NCBI RefSeq assembly: GCF_026153205.1
Contig: NZ_JAPFBW010000001.1
Span: forward strand, 340,380 to 404,379
Length of the DNA stretch: 64,000 nt
Source of the DNA: Aquabacterium sp. A7-Y
GTDB lineage: Bacteria; Pseudomonadota; Gammaproteobacteria; Burkholderiales; Burkholderiaceae_C
Direction: 5' to 3'
Positions 8,847 through 18,551 of the stretch are shown here, one piece after another. A model generated the notes under the pieces. The model worked only from the letters and a program-made list of their open reading frames with translations, did not search any database and was not told where the DNA came from. The first letter of the stretch is position 1. The number at the start of each line of letters is the position of its first letter. Position numbers and translations under genes: made by a program.

Positions 8847-11800
8847 GCCGTCTCTCCCGTATCGCGCTGCCGCGGCGGCACCGGCGCGAAGTAGCCCACC
8901 AGCAGCAGGAGCACGCCCACCACGATGAAGGACACGATGCGATAGAGGCTGCCGCGGTCGGCCAGCTCGACCAGGAACAGCTTGACCACCACCACGCCGA
9001 GCAGCGCCGCGCCGACCATCCAGACGCTACGCACCACACGGCGATGGCCTGCCAGCATCAGCGCCACGCCGACGATGGACCAGGCCACCGACAAGGCCGC
9101 CTGCGTCAGGGTCGAGTCGAACAGCGCAACGAGGCGCCAGTCCACCCCGGCCCAGTGGTGGCAGGTGCGCAGCACCATGCCGGTGTAGATCGCGAAGCCG
9201 GACAGGCCCAGGGCCGCCGTGAGCGCCGGCCTGGGCATCTGCCGGCTCACCGTGTCGGGCAGCGCGCGCCGCCAGAACGGCAAGGCCAGCAGCACCAGTC
9301 CCTGCGCGATTTCGAGCGGATTGAGCAGCGGCAGGTAGGGCAGGGGCGCGGCGTCGCCCGGCCCGAGGTTGGCGTGCCAGACCCACAGCAGCAGGTACAC
9401 CGCGAGCGGGGCGCAGGCCGCGACCAGGTAGGTATCGCGGTGCTCGGCGAGGGGCCAGCGCGACAGCAGGGCCGGGCGGCTCAATGCCGCGATCACGGCG
9501 ACCGGCACCAGCATCCACCCGAGCTGCCCCCAGGCGCTGCCCGCCTCGCCCAGGCCCGCCATCGCCAGCTGGACTTCACGCGCGGCCAGCAGCAGGAACA
9601 GCCAGAAGCCGAGCAGGTGCAGCCATTGCAGCACCGGCCGGCTCCACCAGTCGCGCTGCCGGCGCAGCAGCAGGAGGTGCCAGGCCAGCGCCAGCGGCCA
9701 CACCGCCCAGCCCCAGTGGGCCGAGGGCGGCAGCCCGTCGGTGGCCGGGCCGGTCAGCGCGCACAGCACCCAGGCCGGCAGCGTCAGCGCGCTCGCCTGG
9801 CCCAGCACCTGCCAGCGGCGCCAGTGGGCGAGCAGCACCACCGCGATCGAGCTCAGCAGCACCCAGCCGGCCCATGCGGCCGGGCCGGCGGCCAGTGCGT
9901 CGTGCTGCAGCAGCAGTCGCCAGCCGACCGGCGGCAGCAGCTGGCTCCACCAGGCCAGCGACCAGGCGACCGCGGCCCACTGGGGCGCGGCACCACTCGC
10001 CAGCGCGAGCGGCCGGCGTGTCGGGCGGCGCACCAGGTCGCCGGCCAGCAGGCCGGTCAGCGTCAGCACCAGCGGCCCCCAGTGGGCGTTCAGGTCGGTG
10101 TCGCTCCAGAGCGGCGCGCCGAACCACAGCAGGCCGGCCGCCGCGGCGACCTGCAGGGCCATCCCGGCGAGCACCAGCACCGGATGGCCCAGCCTCAGGC
10201 CGGCCCAGAGCGCGGCCAGCCCCAGCCAGGGCCAGGCCAGCGCCGCCCGGTCGGCCGGCATCACGTACAGCAGGCTCAAGGCCAGCACCGCCAGCCCGGC
10301 GACCAGGCCCAGGCTGCCGGCCAGCGTCCAGTCGCCGGGGGCCGGGGCCTCGGCCTGCAGCTGCCGGCGGACCGACAGCGCCGCACTCAGCAGCAGCGGC
10401 AAGGCGATCAGCAGCGCCGCGGCCAGGCCCTCCCAGCCATCGCTCAGCATCGCGCTGCGGGCATCGCCATGCAGGGTGGCAGCCAGCCCCGCCAGGGCCA
10501 GGCCGTGCAGCACCGAGCCGATCGGTCCCAGCGTCCCGACCCGCTCGCCGCCCCGGGGCGGTGAAGCAGGCCAGCGCGAGCCAGGCGCACACCACACTGG
10601 CCCACAGCGGCACGAGCAGCATCCACACCCATGCCGCGACGGCTGCGGCTATCGACCAGGGCAGCCAGGCGAGAGCGTGTTGTTCCCAGGCCGGCCGGGT
10701 GTCGGCCGGCAGGCGGCGCCCCACGGCCCAGACGGCCAGCGCACCGGCGCCGCACAGCACGACGCCCAGGCGCGAGCCGGTCAGCAGCGGCGTGCCCGGT
10801 CCCAGGTCCAGCCCCAGCGAGGCGAGCAGCCGCAGCAGCGCCGCGCCCAGCACCAGCAGGCCGAAGCCGCGTGCATAGGGCCGCCGCTGGCGCGCGCCCA
10901 GCCAGTACATGCCGGCGGCCTCGACGGCCCAGGTGGCGCCGGTCCAGGCGCCCTCCAGCGCCAGCGGGATGGACAGCGTGGCGAAGATGACGCCGACGAT
11001 TGCGTAGGCCTCGCCCAGCAGCGAGTAGCGCAGGTGGCCGCCGCGCAGCAGCACGCCGCCCAGCAGCAGGTAGAAGGTCGCGTAGCCGAAGGCGGCCCAG
11101 GCCGGTCCCCACTCGTGGCCCGAGACCAGGCCGTACTGCAGGCCGAAGCTGGCCAGCGGCACGCCGAAGACCAGGGCGCTGTCGACCCGGCCCACCTGGC
11201 TCAGCGCGCGGCCGGCGCGTGCCGACAGCGGCAGCCCGGCCTCGGCGGCGTCGTCGCCCTCGGCCAGCGCACGCCGCGCGAACAGCACGCCGATGGCCGT
11301 GAACAGCAGGAAAAACAGCAGCAGGAAAGCCTGCGTGCTGGCGTAGAGCTCGTCGCGGTAGTGGCGCTCGGCCCAGGCGCCGGCCAGGGTCAAGGTGCCC
11401 GTCAGGCCGACCAGGTTGAGCGGCCGCCAGGCGCGGAACCACGCCATCCCGAAGATGCCCAGGTCGAGGATGGCGAGATAGCTGAACAGCGCCACGTGGT
11501 TGCCGCCGCCGGTGGACACGAGCACCGGCGCGGCAAAACCTTCGGCCACCGACACCAGCGCCAGCCACAGCGCGTTCTGCCGCACCGCCAGCACCGAGCC
11601 CAGCACCGAGACGCCGGCCATGAAGGCGAAGGCGGCTGTCGCGGGCAGCAATTGAGGGTGCAGCTTCAGCGCGGTGAGGGCGGTCAGGTAGAAGACGCCG
11701 ATGCCCGCGCCCTGCAGGATCACGCCATAGCCGTGGCCGCCGGCCGCGTCGCTGCGCTCGCGCAGCCGCCAGCCCAGGCCGAGCAGCACGGCGCCCACCA

Positions 11801-12527
11801 GGGCCACGCCGGCATACCGCAGCTCGACCGGCAGTGTGACCCGCTCGGCCGCGTAGCGCAGCAGGAAGGCCAGGCCCAGGAAGAGGATCAGCACGCCGAC
11901 CTTGACGATGGTGTTGCCGCCGAAGATCCAGCGGCTCAGCCCCGGGGGCAGGCGGTCGCGCAAGGGCACCGCGGGTGCAGCCGGCGGGCGCGCCGGTTCT
12001 TGTGGCACCGCAGCGGGCCGCGGCAGGGGGCGACGTTCGGCCGGCGCCGGCTCGGCGGTGGCTGGCACGGCCGGGGCCGGCGGCAGGGCGGGAGGCACGG
12101 CCGGCCCAGTGGTCCGGTCGCTGTCGGCGGATGCCGGGCGGCCCGCGAGAGCCGCCGCCGCGGCGGCTTCCGAGAGGCGCGGACCGACGGGCTCGGGGGC
12201 CCGCACCGGGCCGGCCGGTGGGGTCGCCAGCGGTGCGGGCGGATCGGCGACCCGGCCCTGGGCCGAGGTAGGCGTGGCGGCTTCCGCCGCCGCCTCGCCG
12301 CCCAAGCGCCTGACCTCGCTGCGCAAGGCGGCGACTTCCCGCTCCAGCGCCTGCAGCCGCGCTTCCAGGCCGGGCCGTGCGGCGCCCGGGGCAGCCGGCT
12401 CAGGGTCCCCTTGCTTCTGCAGCATGGCGACCAGGATGGGGCCCAGCGCGACGCCGACGATGGCACCCAGCAGATCGCCGATGCCCCAGCCGAGAAAGCC
12501 GCCGATCAGAGCGCACAGGAACTTCAT
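8843..12527 (-). pseudogene. DUF2339 multi-pass membrane protein, interrupted by a frameshift near 10551-10558
   Basis: The intact gene would encode about 1228 residues with some 30 membrane helices, the size expected for DUF2339. The first part (12527 to about 10558) starts MKFLCALIGGFLGWGIGDLLG, has a coiled-coil and a Pro/Ala-rich linker (to about residue 220), then many helices from GNTIVKVGVLILFLGLAFLL onward. Coding character then jumps to another frame, which continues to the stop at 8843. The junction is the run CCCCGGGG at 10551-10558. Removing one base there joins ACFTA directly to RGGERVGTLG and restores one frame. If unrepaired, the first frame ends at 9576 with a nonsense-like tail. 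Downstream DUF3999 overlaps the true stop by four bases. It may be a sequencing error or a real mutation. Confidence 0.85.
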
Positions 12528-12618
12528 GCCTTCACTCCCTCTTGTTGTCGTGGGTCTTGTGGTGGTCTGTGGTGGTCGTGCCGTCGACGGCTCTGCAGGG
12601 TACCCCGGGCGCCGCGGC

Positions 12619-14601
12619 TCAGCCGCCGGTGCCCCGCCCGAAGCACCATCGCCACAGCGCCCGTCCGAGCTGCAGCAGCAGGGAGAGCAGGAACAGCAGC
12701 AGCGCGGGGGGCAGCAGCAGCACCCGCCAGCCGCGGAAAAAAACCGGCCGCCGGTCGTCGGCCTCTGCTTCGGCGGGAGCGGCCACCTGCGCGGCCCGTG
12801 CCTCCCAGTGGGCGGCACGCTTCGGGTCGTGACAGGTGCCAGCGGGGTTGCCGTAGACGTCTTGCGCGAGCCGCTCCATCGCCCGCCGGTCGCCTGCCTC
12901 GGCCGCCTGCTCCAGCCAGGCGCGGGCGTCGGCCAGGGCCTCGGCGGCCTCGGCCCGCAGCAGCAGCTCGCCGACCTGACGGCGCGCCTCCGCCTGCGCC
13001 GTGCTGCCCTCGTCGAGCTGGGCGGCGGCGTGGCGGAACAGGCCGAGGGCCCGGCCCGGCTCCGGGGGACCGGCGGCACGGTCCAGCAGCAGGCGGCCCA
13101 GCAGCAGACACAAGGCCGGACCGGTCTCGCCGTCGGCCAGTGCCCGCTCGGCCCACACACGCGCGCCGGGCAGGTCGGGGGCACCGCCCCGCCCTTCGCG
13201 CAGCCCCTGGGCATACAACGCCATGCCCGGCGGCAGGCCCTCGACGGGGCCGCTGCCCGGCGGCGCGACCAGGCCGGCGGCGCGCGCGGCCCAGGCGTGC
13301 GCCGCCTCGCGGTCGGCCTCCAGCCCGCGGCCGTCGTACAGGTCGCGGGCGAGCCGCAGCGCGGCGCGCAGGTCGCCGCCGCGCCAGTCGGCGGCCAGTT
13401 GGTCGGCATGGCTGCGTGGCGGGTGTCCGGGGCGCACCCACCACCAGTGTCCGGTGTCGTGCTCCGCCACCAGCACCGGCCGAGCCTCGCTCCAGGCCGC
13501 CAGGCAATGCCGCAGCACCGCGGGCGTGTCGAGCTCGGGGCCGCCGAACCAGCGGTAGTAGCCGGGCAGGGCCGGCCGGCCGTCGCTGTCGTAGACACTC
13601 CAGGCCCGCGCATCGATGTCCTCGGGCAGGCCCATCACGGTGCTGCACAGGAACCAGGCGGGCGCGCTGCCGCCGGGCTCCAGCACCCAGACCTGCTCAT
13701 GGTGGCAGCCCAGCGCCGCCCGGCCGGCGGCGAGGTCCCACAGGCCCTTCCCGTCCGCCGTGTCCTGCTCGATCTCCACCCAGCGCAAGGGAGCGGCCGG
13801 ATCCGCCGGGGACGTGCGCGCCACCGAGGCCGGCGCCAAGGCGACATAGCTCGCCGGCAGGAGCGGCCGGCCCTGCTCGTCCTCCAGGCCCAGCCGCGCG
13901 CCGCGGCGCACCGGCCGGCAGCCGGTGCCGGCCCAGAGCGCGGGCAGGGCCCCGGCCTCCGCGACCCACTCGGCGAAGCCGAGCACCGGGGGGTGCTCCT
14001 CGATGGCGGCGAAGTAGGGATGCTCCAGCCCCCCCAAGCCGAAGATGCGGCACCAGGCCATCCAGTCGCCGACGCCCAGGCGGAAGGACGCGAAGCCCAG
14101 CAGCTCGTCCAGGCCGTGCGGCGTGCCGGCCGCGGCTTCGAGCTCCAGGGCCCGCCAGCCGTCGGCGAAGTCCTGCTGCAGCGCGGCCATGCTCCCGGCG
14201 GCATCGACCGCGCTGTCATCCAGCCCGGTGATCTCGTCGAGGTCGGCACAGAACAGGGCCGGCCGGCCGCCGGCCTCGGCCTCGCAGTGCTCGACCTGCT
14301 CGCGCAGCCAGTGGCCGGTCGCCTCGAGCGCGCGCGGCAGCGCCGCGTCGCGGGCGAGCGCCGGGTGGCGCAGCGCGAGCGCCACAAAACGCTCGAAGCG
14401 GCCGAGCGCCGGGCGGGCCTCGGCTTCCAGCGCCGGGCTGCCGGCGTCGCCGAATACCGCTTGGAAGGCCGTGGGCGCCGGGCGGGCATCGGCCAGCAGG
14501 ATCCGCCACAGCGCCGGCACGATGTTGCTGCTCTCGGCGATGCACACCAGCGGATGCCGCGGCGCCTGCGCGCGGAGATGAAGAAAGCAGCGATGGCCCA
14601 C
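12619..14601 (-). CDS. Uncharacterised protein with Sel1/TPR-like C-terminal half and membrane anchor
   Basis: This is a 660-residue protein. The N-terminal two-thirds match no family I know. The C-terminal part has repeated helical units of the Sel1 type: AALRLARDLYDGRGLEADRE-x-AHAWAARAA, then PGARVWAERALADGETG, then ADARAWLEQAAEAGDRRAM, with a further unit ending DPKRAAHWEARAA. A single membrane helix (about 628-650, LLLPPALLLFLLSLLLQL) lies close to the C-terminus, so it is tail-anchored. The start is a GTG at 14601 with a GGAGGGG site a few bases upstream. It lies between DUF4132 (59-base gap) and DUF2339 (91-base gap). A scaffold role at the membrane is a guess from the repeats. Confidence 0.72.
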   Translation of the reverse strand: MGHRCFLHLRAQAPRHPLVCIAESSNIVPALWRILLADARPAPTAFQAVFGDAGSPALEAEARPALGRFERFVALALRHPALARDAALPRALEATGHWLREQVEHCEAEAGGRPALFCADLDEITGLDDSAVDAAGSMAALQQDFADGWRALELEAAAGTPHGLDELLGFASFRLGVGDWMAWCRIFGLGGLEHPYFAAIEEHPPVLGFAEWVAEAGALPALWAGTGCRPVRRGARLGLEDEQGRPLLPASYVALAPASVARTSPADPAAPLRWVEIEQDTADGKGLWDLAAGRAALGCHHEQVWVLEPGGSAPAWFLCSTVMGLPEDIDARAWSVYDSDGRPALPGYYRWFGGPELDTPAVLRHCLAAWSEARPVLVAEHDTGHWWWVRPGHPPRSHADQLAADWRGGDLRAALRLARDLYDGRGLEADREAAHAWAARAAGLVAPPGSGPVEGLPPGMALYAQGLREGRGGAPDLPGARVWAERALADGETGPALCLLLGRLLLDRAAGPPEPGRALGLFRHAAAQLDEGSTAQAEARRQVGELLLRAEAAEALADARAWLEQAAEAGDRRAMERLAQDVYGNPAGTCHDPKRAAHWEARAAQVAAPAEAEADDRRPVFFRGWRVLLLPPALLLFLLSLLLQLGRALWRWCFGRGTGG

Positions 14602-14660
14602 CCTGTCCCCTCCTTGTTATCCCGTGTGATGCGCCTGTTCCGGCCTCGGCCGGCGGAAGA

Positions 14661-17639
14661 TCAAGACCTCCGCCCGACGATCTGGCGGCGGATCGATTCG
14701 TCCCGGATGCGGTCGTCGTCGAGCAGCAACAGCAGCTTGCTGAGGATCTCGGCGCTCTTGGCATCCTCCTCCTCGTAGGGCAGGCGGGGCGGCTGCCGTG
14801 CGCCGGCCGCCGCCTCGGGCGCCGGGATCACGCACAGGCAGGCGCCCGGCTCGATGTGGATGTGGCCGCTGACGAGGTGGATGCGGTACTGTGCCAGCCG
14901 CCCGCGCACATGCACATAGCGCTTGCCCAGGGTCAGCGCGCCGGGCTCGGGCGCGAGGGCCGGCAGCAGCGCCTGCAGCAGTTCGCGGCGCGCCTGCACC
15001 GTGGCGGGCGAGCCGTAGCCAGCGTCGTCGCCGCCGAGCGAGCGGGCGACCACCAGGTCGAGGTCGCGCATCGCCTCGGAGAAGGTCACCGGCGGCACCT
15101 CGGACAAGGCCAGCCGCCGGCCGTCGCGCTCGAACCAGGCCAGGTCGCTTTCCAGTTCATTCGGCTCGGTGAAGCAGTGCCCGTCGAAGTGGAAGTCGAA
15201 GCAGGCCAGCACCCCGTCGGCGAAGTGCCGCCGGTGCAGCGCCAGCGCACGTTCACGCCAGCCGGCCGGCGCCCAGTCGCGCGCCTTGAACAGGGCCTGG
15301 GCCGGGCGGGTGCGCAGCCAGCGCCCCGCGTAGCGGGCCGAGCGGTCGCCCGCCTTCAGCTCGGCCGGTGTCGGCACATAAATTTCGCGGAAGACCTGCT
15401 TGAAGGGCTGCACCACGCCGCGTTCGACCAGCCAGCGCTGCCAGTCGGCGAGCCGGCCCTGCCGCAGCAGTTCCACCGGGTGCACCAGGCGCAGGCTGCC
15501 GCACGGGCCGTGCAGGCCGTCGGGCCCCTCGAGTCCGTCGCGGCGATAGAGGCCCATGCCGCCGGCCTCGTCCTGCCACACCAGGCGCTGTGCCAGGTCG
15601 GCCATCAGCGGGTGGTCCATCACCGAGTCCAGCTGGGCTTGACCCATCGCGGTGGCGTCGACGAGGCGCCTTTCCAGCGCAGCGACAAAACGGCGCCGCT
15701 GCTCCTTCAGCCCGACCCAGGCCGTCTTGAGGGCCAGCCACTGCGGGTGTTTACGCAGCGCCGTCGGCGCGGTCGCCAGGCGCTTGCCCTTGGCGTTGAC
15801 GACGACCGGGCCGGTGGTTTCAGCGTGAAGCTCGATGTGGACCTGGTAGCCGCCGATGGTCCGGGGCTCGAACCAGGCCGCGACCTGCTCGCCCTGGCGC
15901 GCCTCCATCGCCCATTCGAGGCTGCCCAGGCTGTCGTAGCCGGCGACGGCGGCGAGATGGGCCAGTCCGACCGTGACCGCGGCCTGGTGGTGGGCACGGC
16001 GCTCCGCGCCGTAGCGGCCGGCTTCCTTGTCCAGCGCCTTCAGCTGCAGGTAGCGTTCCAGACAGGCGGCCTCGCGGGCCTCACCTTCGGGCAGCGGCAG
16101 CAGGCCGATCGCCATGATCGGCACGTGCGCATGCTTGTGCAAGGCGGAGTGCAGCAGGGCCTCGGCGCGGTCGCCACGCAGCCCGCGCAGCAGGGTAGCC
16201 AGCGAGCCGCCTTCGGTGGCATGCAGGTAGACCGTGCAGAACCACTCGAAAGCCGCTTGCGCCAGCGGCGCCAGCAGGGGCCGCAGCTCGTGCACCGGCA
16301 GCCGGCTTTCCGACCCGAGGCCTTCGTGGCGGCAGCGTGCTGCGTGGGCATGGCGCCACTGGCGCAGCGGCTCCAGCTCGGTGCGCTGCAGAGCCTCGAA
16401 CAGCAGCGACTCGGCCAGCTCCGAGGCAGTGCCGAAGGCCGCTTCGAGCGCGGCGGGCCGCAGCTCGCGCAGCCGCGCCACCAGCTCGGCGCGTGACTCG
16501 CCGGGCTGCAGGGCCTCGATGCGCGCCAGCGGCCAGTAGAAGTGGTGCTGGACCACGCGGTCGCTGGGCTGCTCCAGCTGCGCTTCGCGCCAGCGGCAAT
16601 GCCACAGGAGCGCCTCGCCGCCGACCAGCCGGACCGAGGGCGGATCGGCATCCCCGTTGTCGAGTTCCACCGGCGGGCTGAAGTCGGGCAGCAGGTCGTC
16701 GTGCTCCAGCGCCTGCGCGGGGCGCAGACGCCAGGCGGCTTCCTCATCCTGCAGGCGTTGCCACAGGAAACGGACGAAGTTCGCCAGTTCCGGGGCCCGG
16801 TCCAGCCGCCGCGGGTCGAGCCCGAGCAGGTAGTACGGCGTGAAGCCCGGCTGCGTCCGGTACAGCTCGGCGGCGGCCGCCGCCGTGGCCTGGCCGTGAC
16901 GCAAGGCGTGTTCGAGCAGGCGGGCGAAGCGGCGCGCGAAACGGTCCCGGCGCCGCGGTGCGCCGAGCACGCCGGCGCTGACCGCCAGCACGGTGCCGGC
17001 CGAGCTGTCGGCACTCCAGCGCCCGTCGGCATGCAGCCGGACGTGGCCGGCCAGCACCTGCTGGACCAGCGGCAGCAGGGCTCGCGGTTCCGACCAGACC
17101 CGGGTCTCGAACACGGCGGCCGGCAGCGGCTGGGAGTCCTGCTCGTCGCCCAGCAGACGCAGTGCGAGCTGGCTGGCCACGAACTCCCGCAGCGTGGCGG
17201 GGGCGATCCAGGCCGCGTCGCGATCGGCGGCTGCGAAGGCGGCCCGGCTGCAAGCCAGCAGCAGGTCCAGCAACAGGGCGGCGCGGTCGTACAGCGCCCG
17301 CGGCACCCGCTCCTCCTCCGGCGACCAGGCCGGGTGGCTGCGCAGCAGCCGCGCCTCGTGCAGCCGGACCAGCAGCAGGGTCCGCTGCAGCAGCTCGCGC
17401 GGGCCCAGGGTGTCGAGCCGGCCCAGCCAGGCGTCGAGCCGCTCGGTCAGCGTGCGCTCGAGCCGCCAGTTCACGGTGTCCCAGGCGCGCTCCTCGTCCT
17501 GCTGCGGCCGCAGGTGCTCGATCGCGGCGGCGTGCGCGGCGTCGACCTCGAACACCTTGGCGGTCGCCTCCAGCAGCGGCGCCAGCCAGGGACGCAGTGC
17601 CGAGAGGTCGAACTGCTCTTCGTGCAGGACCTGCAGCAT
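14661..17639 (-). CDS. DUF4132 domain-containing protein
   Basis: This is a 992-residue soluble protein. The N-terminal 500 residues are alpha-helical and unassigned. Around residues 590-800 comes the DUF4132 region, with YQVHIELHAETTGPVVVNAKG and further on WQRWLVERGVVQPFKQVFRE, LKAGDRSARYAGRWL and FKARDW. The end, KRYVHVRGRLAQYRIHLVSG then HIHIEPGACLCVIP, looks like the short domain now called DUF7737. E. coli MolR/YehI-like proteins share this architecture and have no settled biochemical function. The ATG at 17639 has GAGG five bases upstream. It follows the CorA-like gene by 98 bases and belongs to the minus-strand run; it is probably cytoplasmic. Confidence 0.82.
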   Translation of the reverse strand: MLQVLHEEQFDLSALRPWLAPLLEATAKVFEVDAAHAAAIEHLRPQQDEERAWDTVNWRLERTLTERLDAWLGRLDTLGPRELLQRTLLLVRLHEARLLRSHPAWSPEEERVPRALYDRAALLLDLLLACSRAAFAAADRDAAWIAPATLREFVASQLALRLLGDEQDSQPLPAAVFETRVWSEPRALLPLVQQVLAGHVRLHADGRWSADSSAGTVLAVSAGVLGAPRRRDRFARRFARLLEHALRHGQATAAAAAELYRTQPGFTPYYLLGLDPRRLDRAPELANFVRFLWQRLQDEEAAWRLRPAQALEHDDLLPDFSPPVELDNGDADPPSVRLVGGEALLWHCRWREAQLEQPSDRVVQHHFYWPLARIEALQPGESRAELVARLRELRPAALEAAFGTASELAESLLFEALQRTELEPLRQWRHAHAARCRHEGLGSESRLPVHELRPLLAPLAQAAFEWFCTVYLHATEGGSLATLLRGLRGDRAEALLHSALHKHAHVPIMAIGLLPLPEGEAREAACLERYLQLKALDKEAGRYGAERRAHHQAAVTVGLAHLAAVAGYDSLGSLEWAMEARQGEQVAAWFEPRTIGGYQVHIELHAETTGPVVVNAKGKRLATAPTALRKHPQWLALKTAWVGLKEQRRRFVAALERRLVDATAMGQAQLDSVMDHPLMADLAQRLVWQDEAGGMGLYRRDGLEGPDGLHGPCGSLRLVHPVELLRQGRLADWQRWLVERGVVQPFKQVFREIYVPTPAELKAGDRSARYAGRWLRTRPAQALFKARDWAPAGWRERALALHRRHFADGVLACFDFHFDGHCFTEPNELESDLAWFERDGRRLALSEVPPVTFSEAMRDLDLVVARSLGGDDAGYGSPATVQARRELLQALLPALAPEPGALTLGKRYVHVRGRLAQYRIHLVSGHIHIEPGACLCVIPAPEAAAGARQPPRLPYEEEDAKSAEILSKLLLLLDDDRIRDESIRRQIVGRRS

Positions 17640-17737
17640 CTCAGCCTCGGACCAGCGGCACCAGACGCACGAAACACAGCGCCGTGCCCGGCGCGGTCGA
17701 GTCGAAACTGACGCTCAGGACCTGGAGCACAGGGCGC

Positions 17738-18541
17738 TCACTTCAGGGGCCGGCGCACGGACTTGCCGGGCCGGCGGCCCTTGCCAGCGGCAGGGGCGGG
17801 CGCAGCCGCCGACGAGGGGCGCCCCATCCAGCCCTTGACCGCCAGGCCCAGCACCAGCCCGGCCAGGAACACGGCCCAGAAGAGCCAGGCGGGCGCCTGC
17901 TCCAGGCCGCTGGGCAGGTTCATGCCGAACACCGCCGCCAGGGCCATCAAGGGAAAGGTGAGGGCGGCGATCAGGTTGAGCTTGTGCTGGGCGCGGTTGA
18001 AGCCGAGCGCGGCGCGGGCCTGTTCCTCGGCGCTGCGCGCCAGCCGGTAGTCGAGCGCCAGGCGCGAGTCGGCCAGCAGCAGCTCCAGGCCGCGCGACAG
18101 CTCGACGGCGCGGTCGCGCAGGGTCAGCACCAGGCGGTCCTCGGGCACCCGCTCGCGAGCCGCCTGCAGCGTGTCCTTCAGGTTGGCGGCCGCCCGCGCC
18201 AGCGGCAGGGCACGCGCCTGCAGGTTGAACAATTCCTCGACCTCGAGCTGGGGCGCGCGGGTGCACAGCAGGCTGAGTTCGAACTGCAGGCCTGCGTAGC
18301 TGGCCAGCAACTCCTCGAAGGCCGGCTCGCCGGGGGCCTGCCCCTGGTAGAGCCAGCGGCCGTCGGGCTGGCGCAGGAACACCGCTGCGTCGCGGTCCGG
18401 GTCGCCGGGCTCCGGCGGCCGGTGCAGCACCAGCAGCAGGTGGCCGGCCTCGAAGATGGCGCGCTGGGCACCGTAGGTTTCCGTGCCGAGGCGCCGCTCG
18501 ATCTCGGGCGGCAACTTCCAGTCGTAGGTGGGGCGGTTCAT
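17738..18541 (-). CDS. Short CorA-like magnesium/zinc transporter family protein
   Basis: This is a 267-residue protein with a helical cytoplasmic domain ending in two membrane helices (about 186-206 and 217-237). Between them is the GMN signature (residues 206-208, in AVFGMNLPSG) that lines the pore of CorA/Mrs2/ZntB channels. True CorA proteins are usually 310-330 residues. Here the N-terminal alpha/beta domain is abbreviated and the C-terminus carries an unusual Arg/Lys/Ala/Pro-rich tail. It lies 10 bases after the phospholipase-D-like gene, clearly one transcript. Transport of a divalent cation is plausible but the ion is not predictable. Its context, between a giant ATPase cluster and DUF4132, suggests a dedicated rather than housekeeping channel. 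Confidence 0.8.
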   Translation of the reverse strand: MNRPTYDWKLPPEIERRLGTETYGAQRAIFEAGHLLLVLHRPPEPGDPDRDAAVFLRQPDGRWLYQGQAPGEPAFEELLASYAGLQFELSLLCTRAPQLEVEELFNLQARALPLARAAANLKDTLQAARERVPEDRLVLTLRDRAVELSRGLELLLADSRLALDYRLARSAEEQARAALGFNRAQHKLNLIAALTFPLMALAAVFGMNLPSGLEQAPAWLFWAVFLAGLVLGLAVKGWMGRPSSAAAPAPAAGKGRRPGKSVRRPLK

Positions 18542-18551
18542 CGCGGGCCTT

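Noticed and set aside
10551..10558. Programmed ribosomal frameshifting in DUF2339
   Set aside because: The site CCCCGGGG is not a typical slippery heptamer, and no stimulatory structure is obvious. An indel or sequencing error is simpler, so it is reported as a frameshift only.
5184..14231. Long plus-strand frames (1236 and 1496 codons) opposite the DUF3999/DUF2339/zinc-ribbon genes
   Set aside because: Same artefact; Arg/Pro/Ala-rich translation, no motifs, no plausible start.
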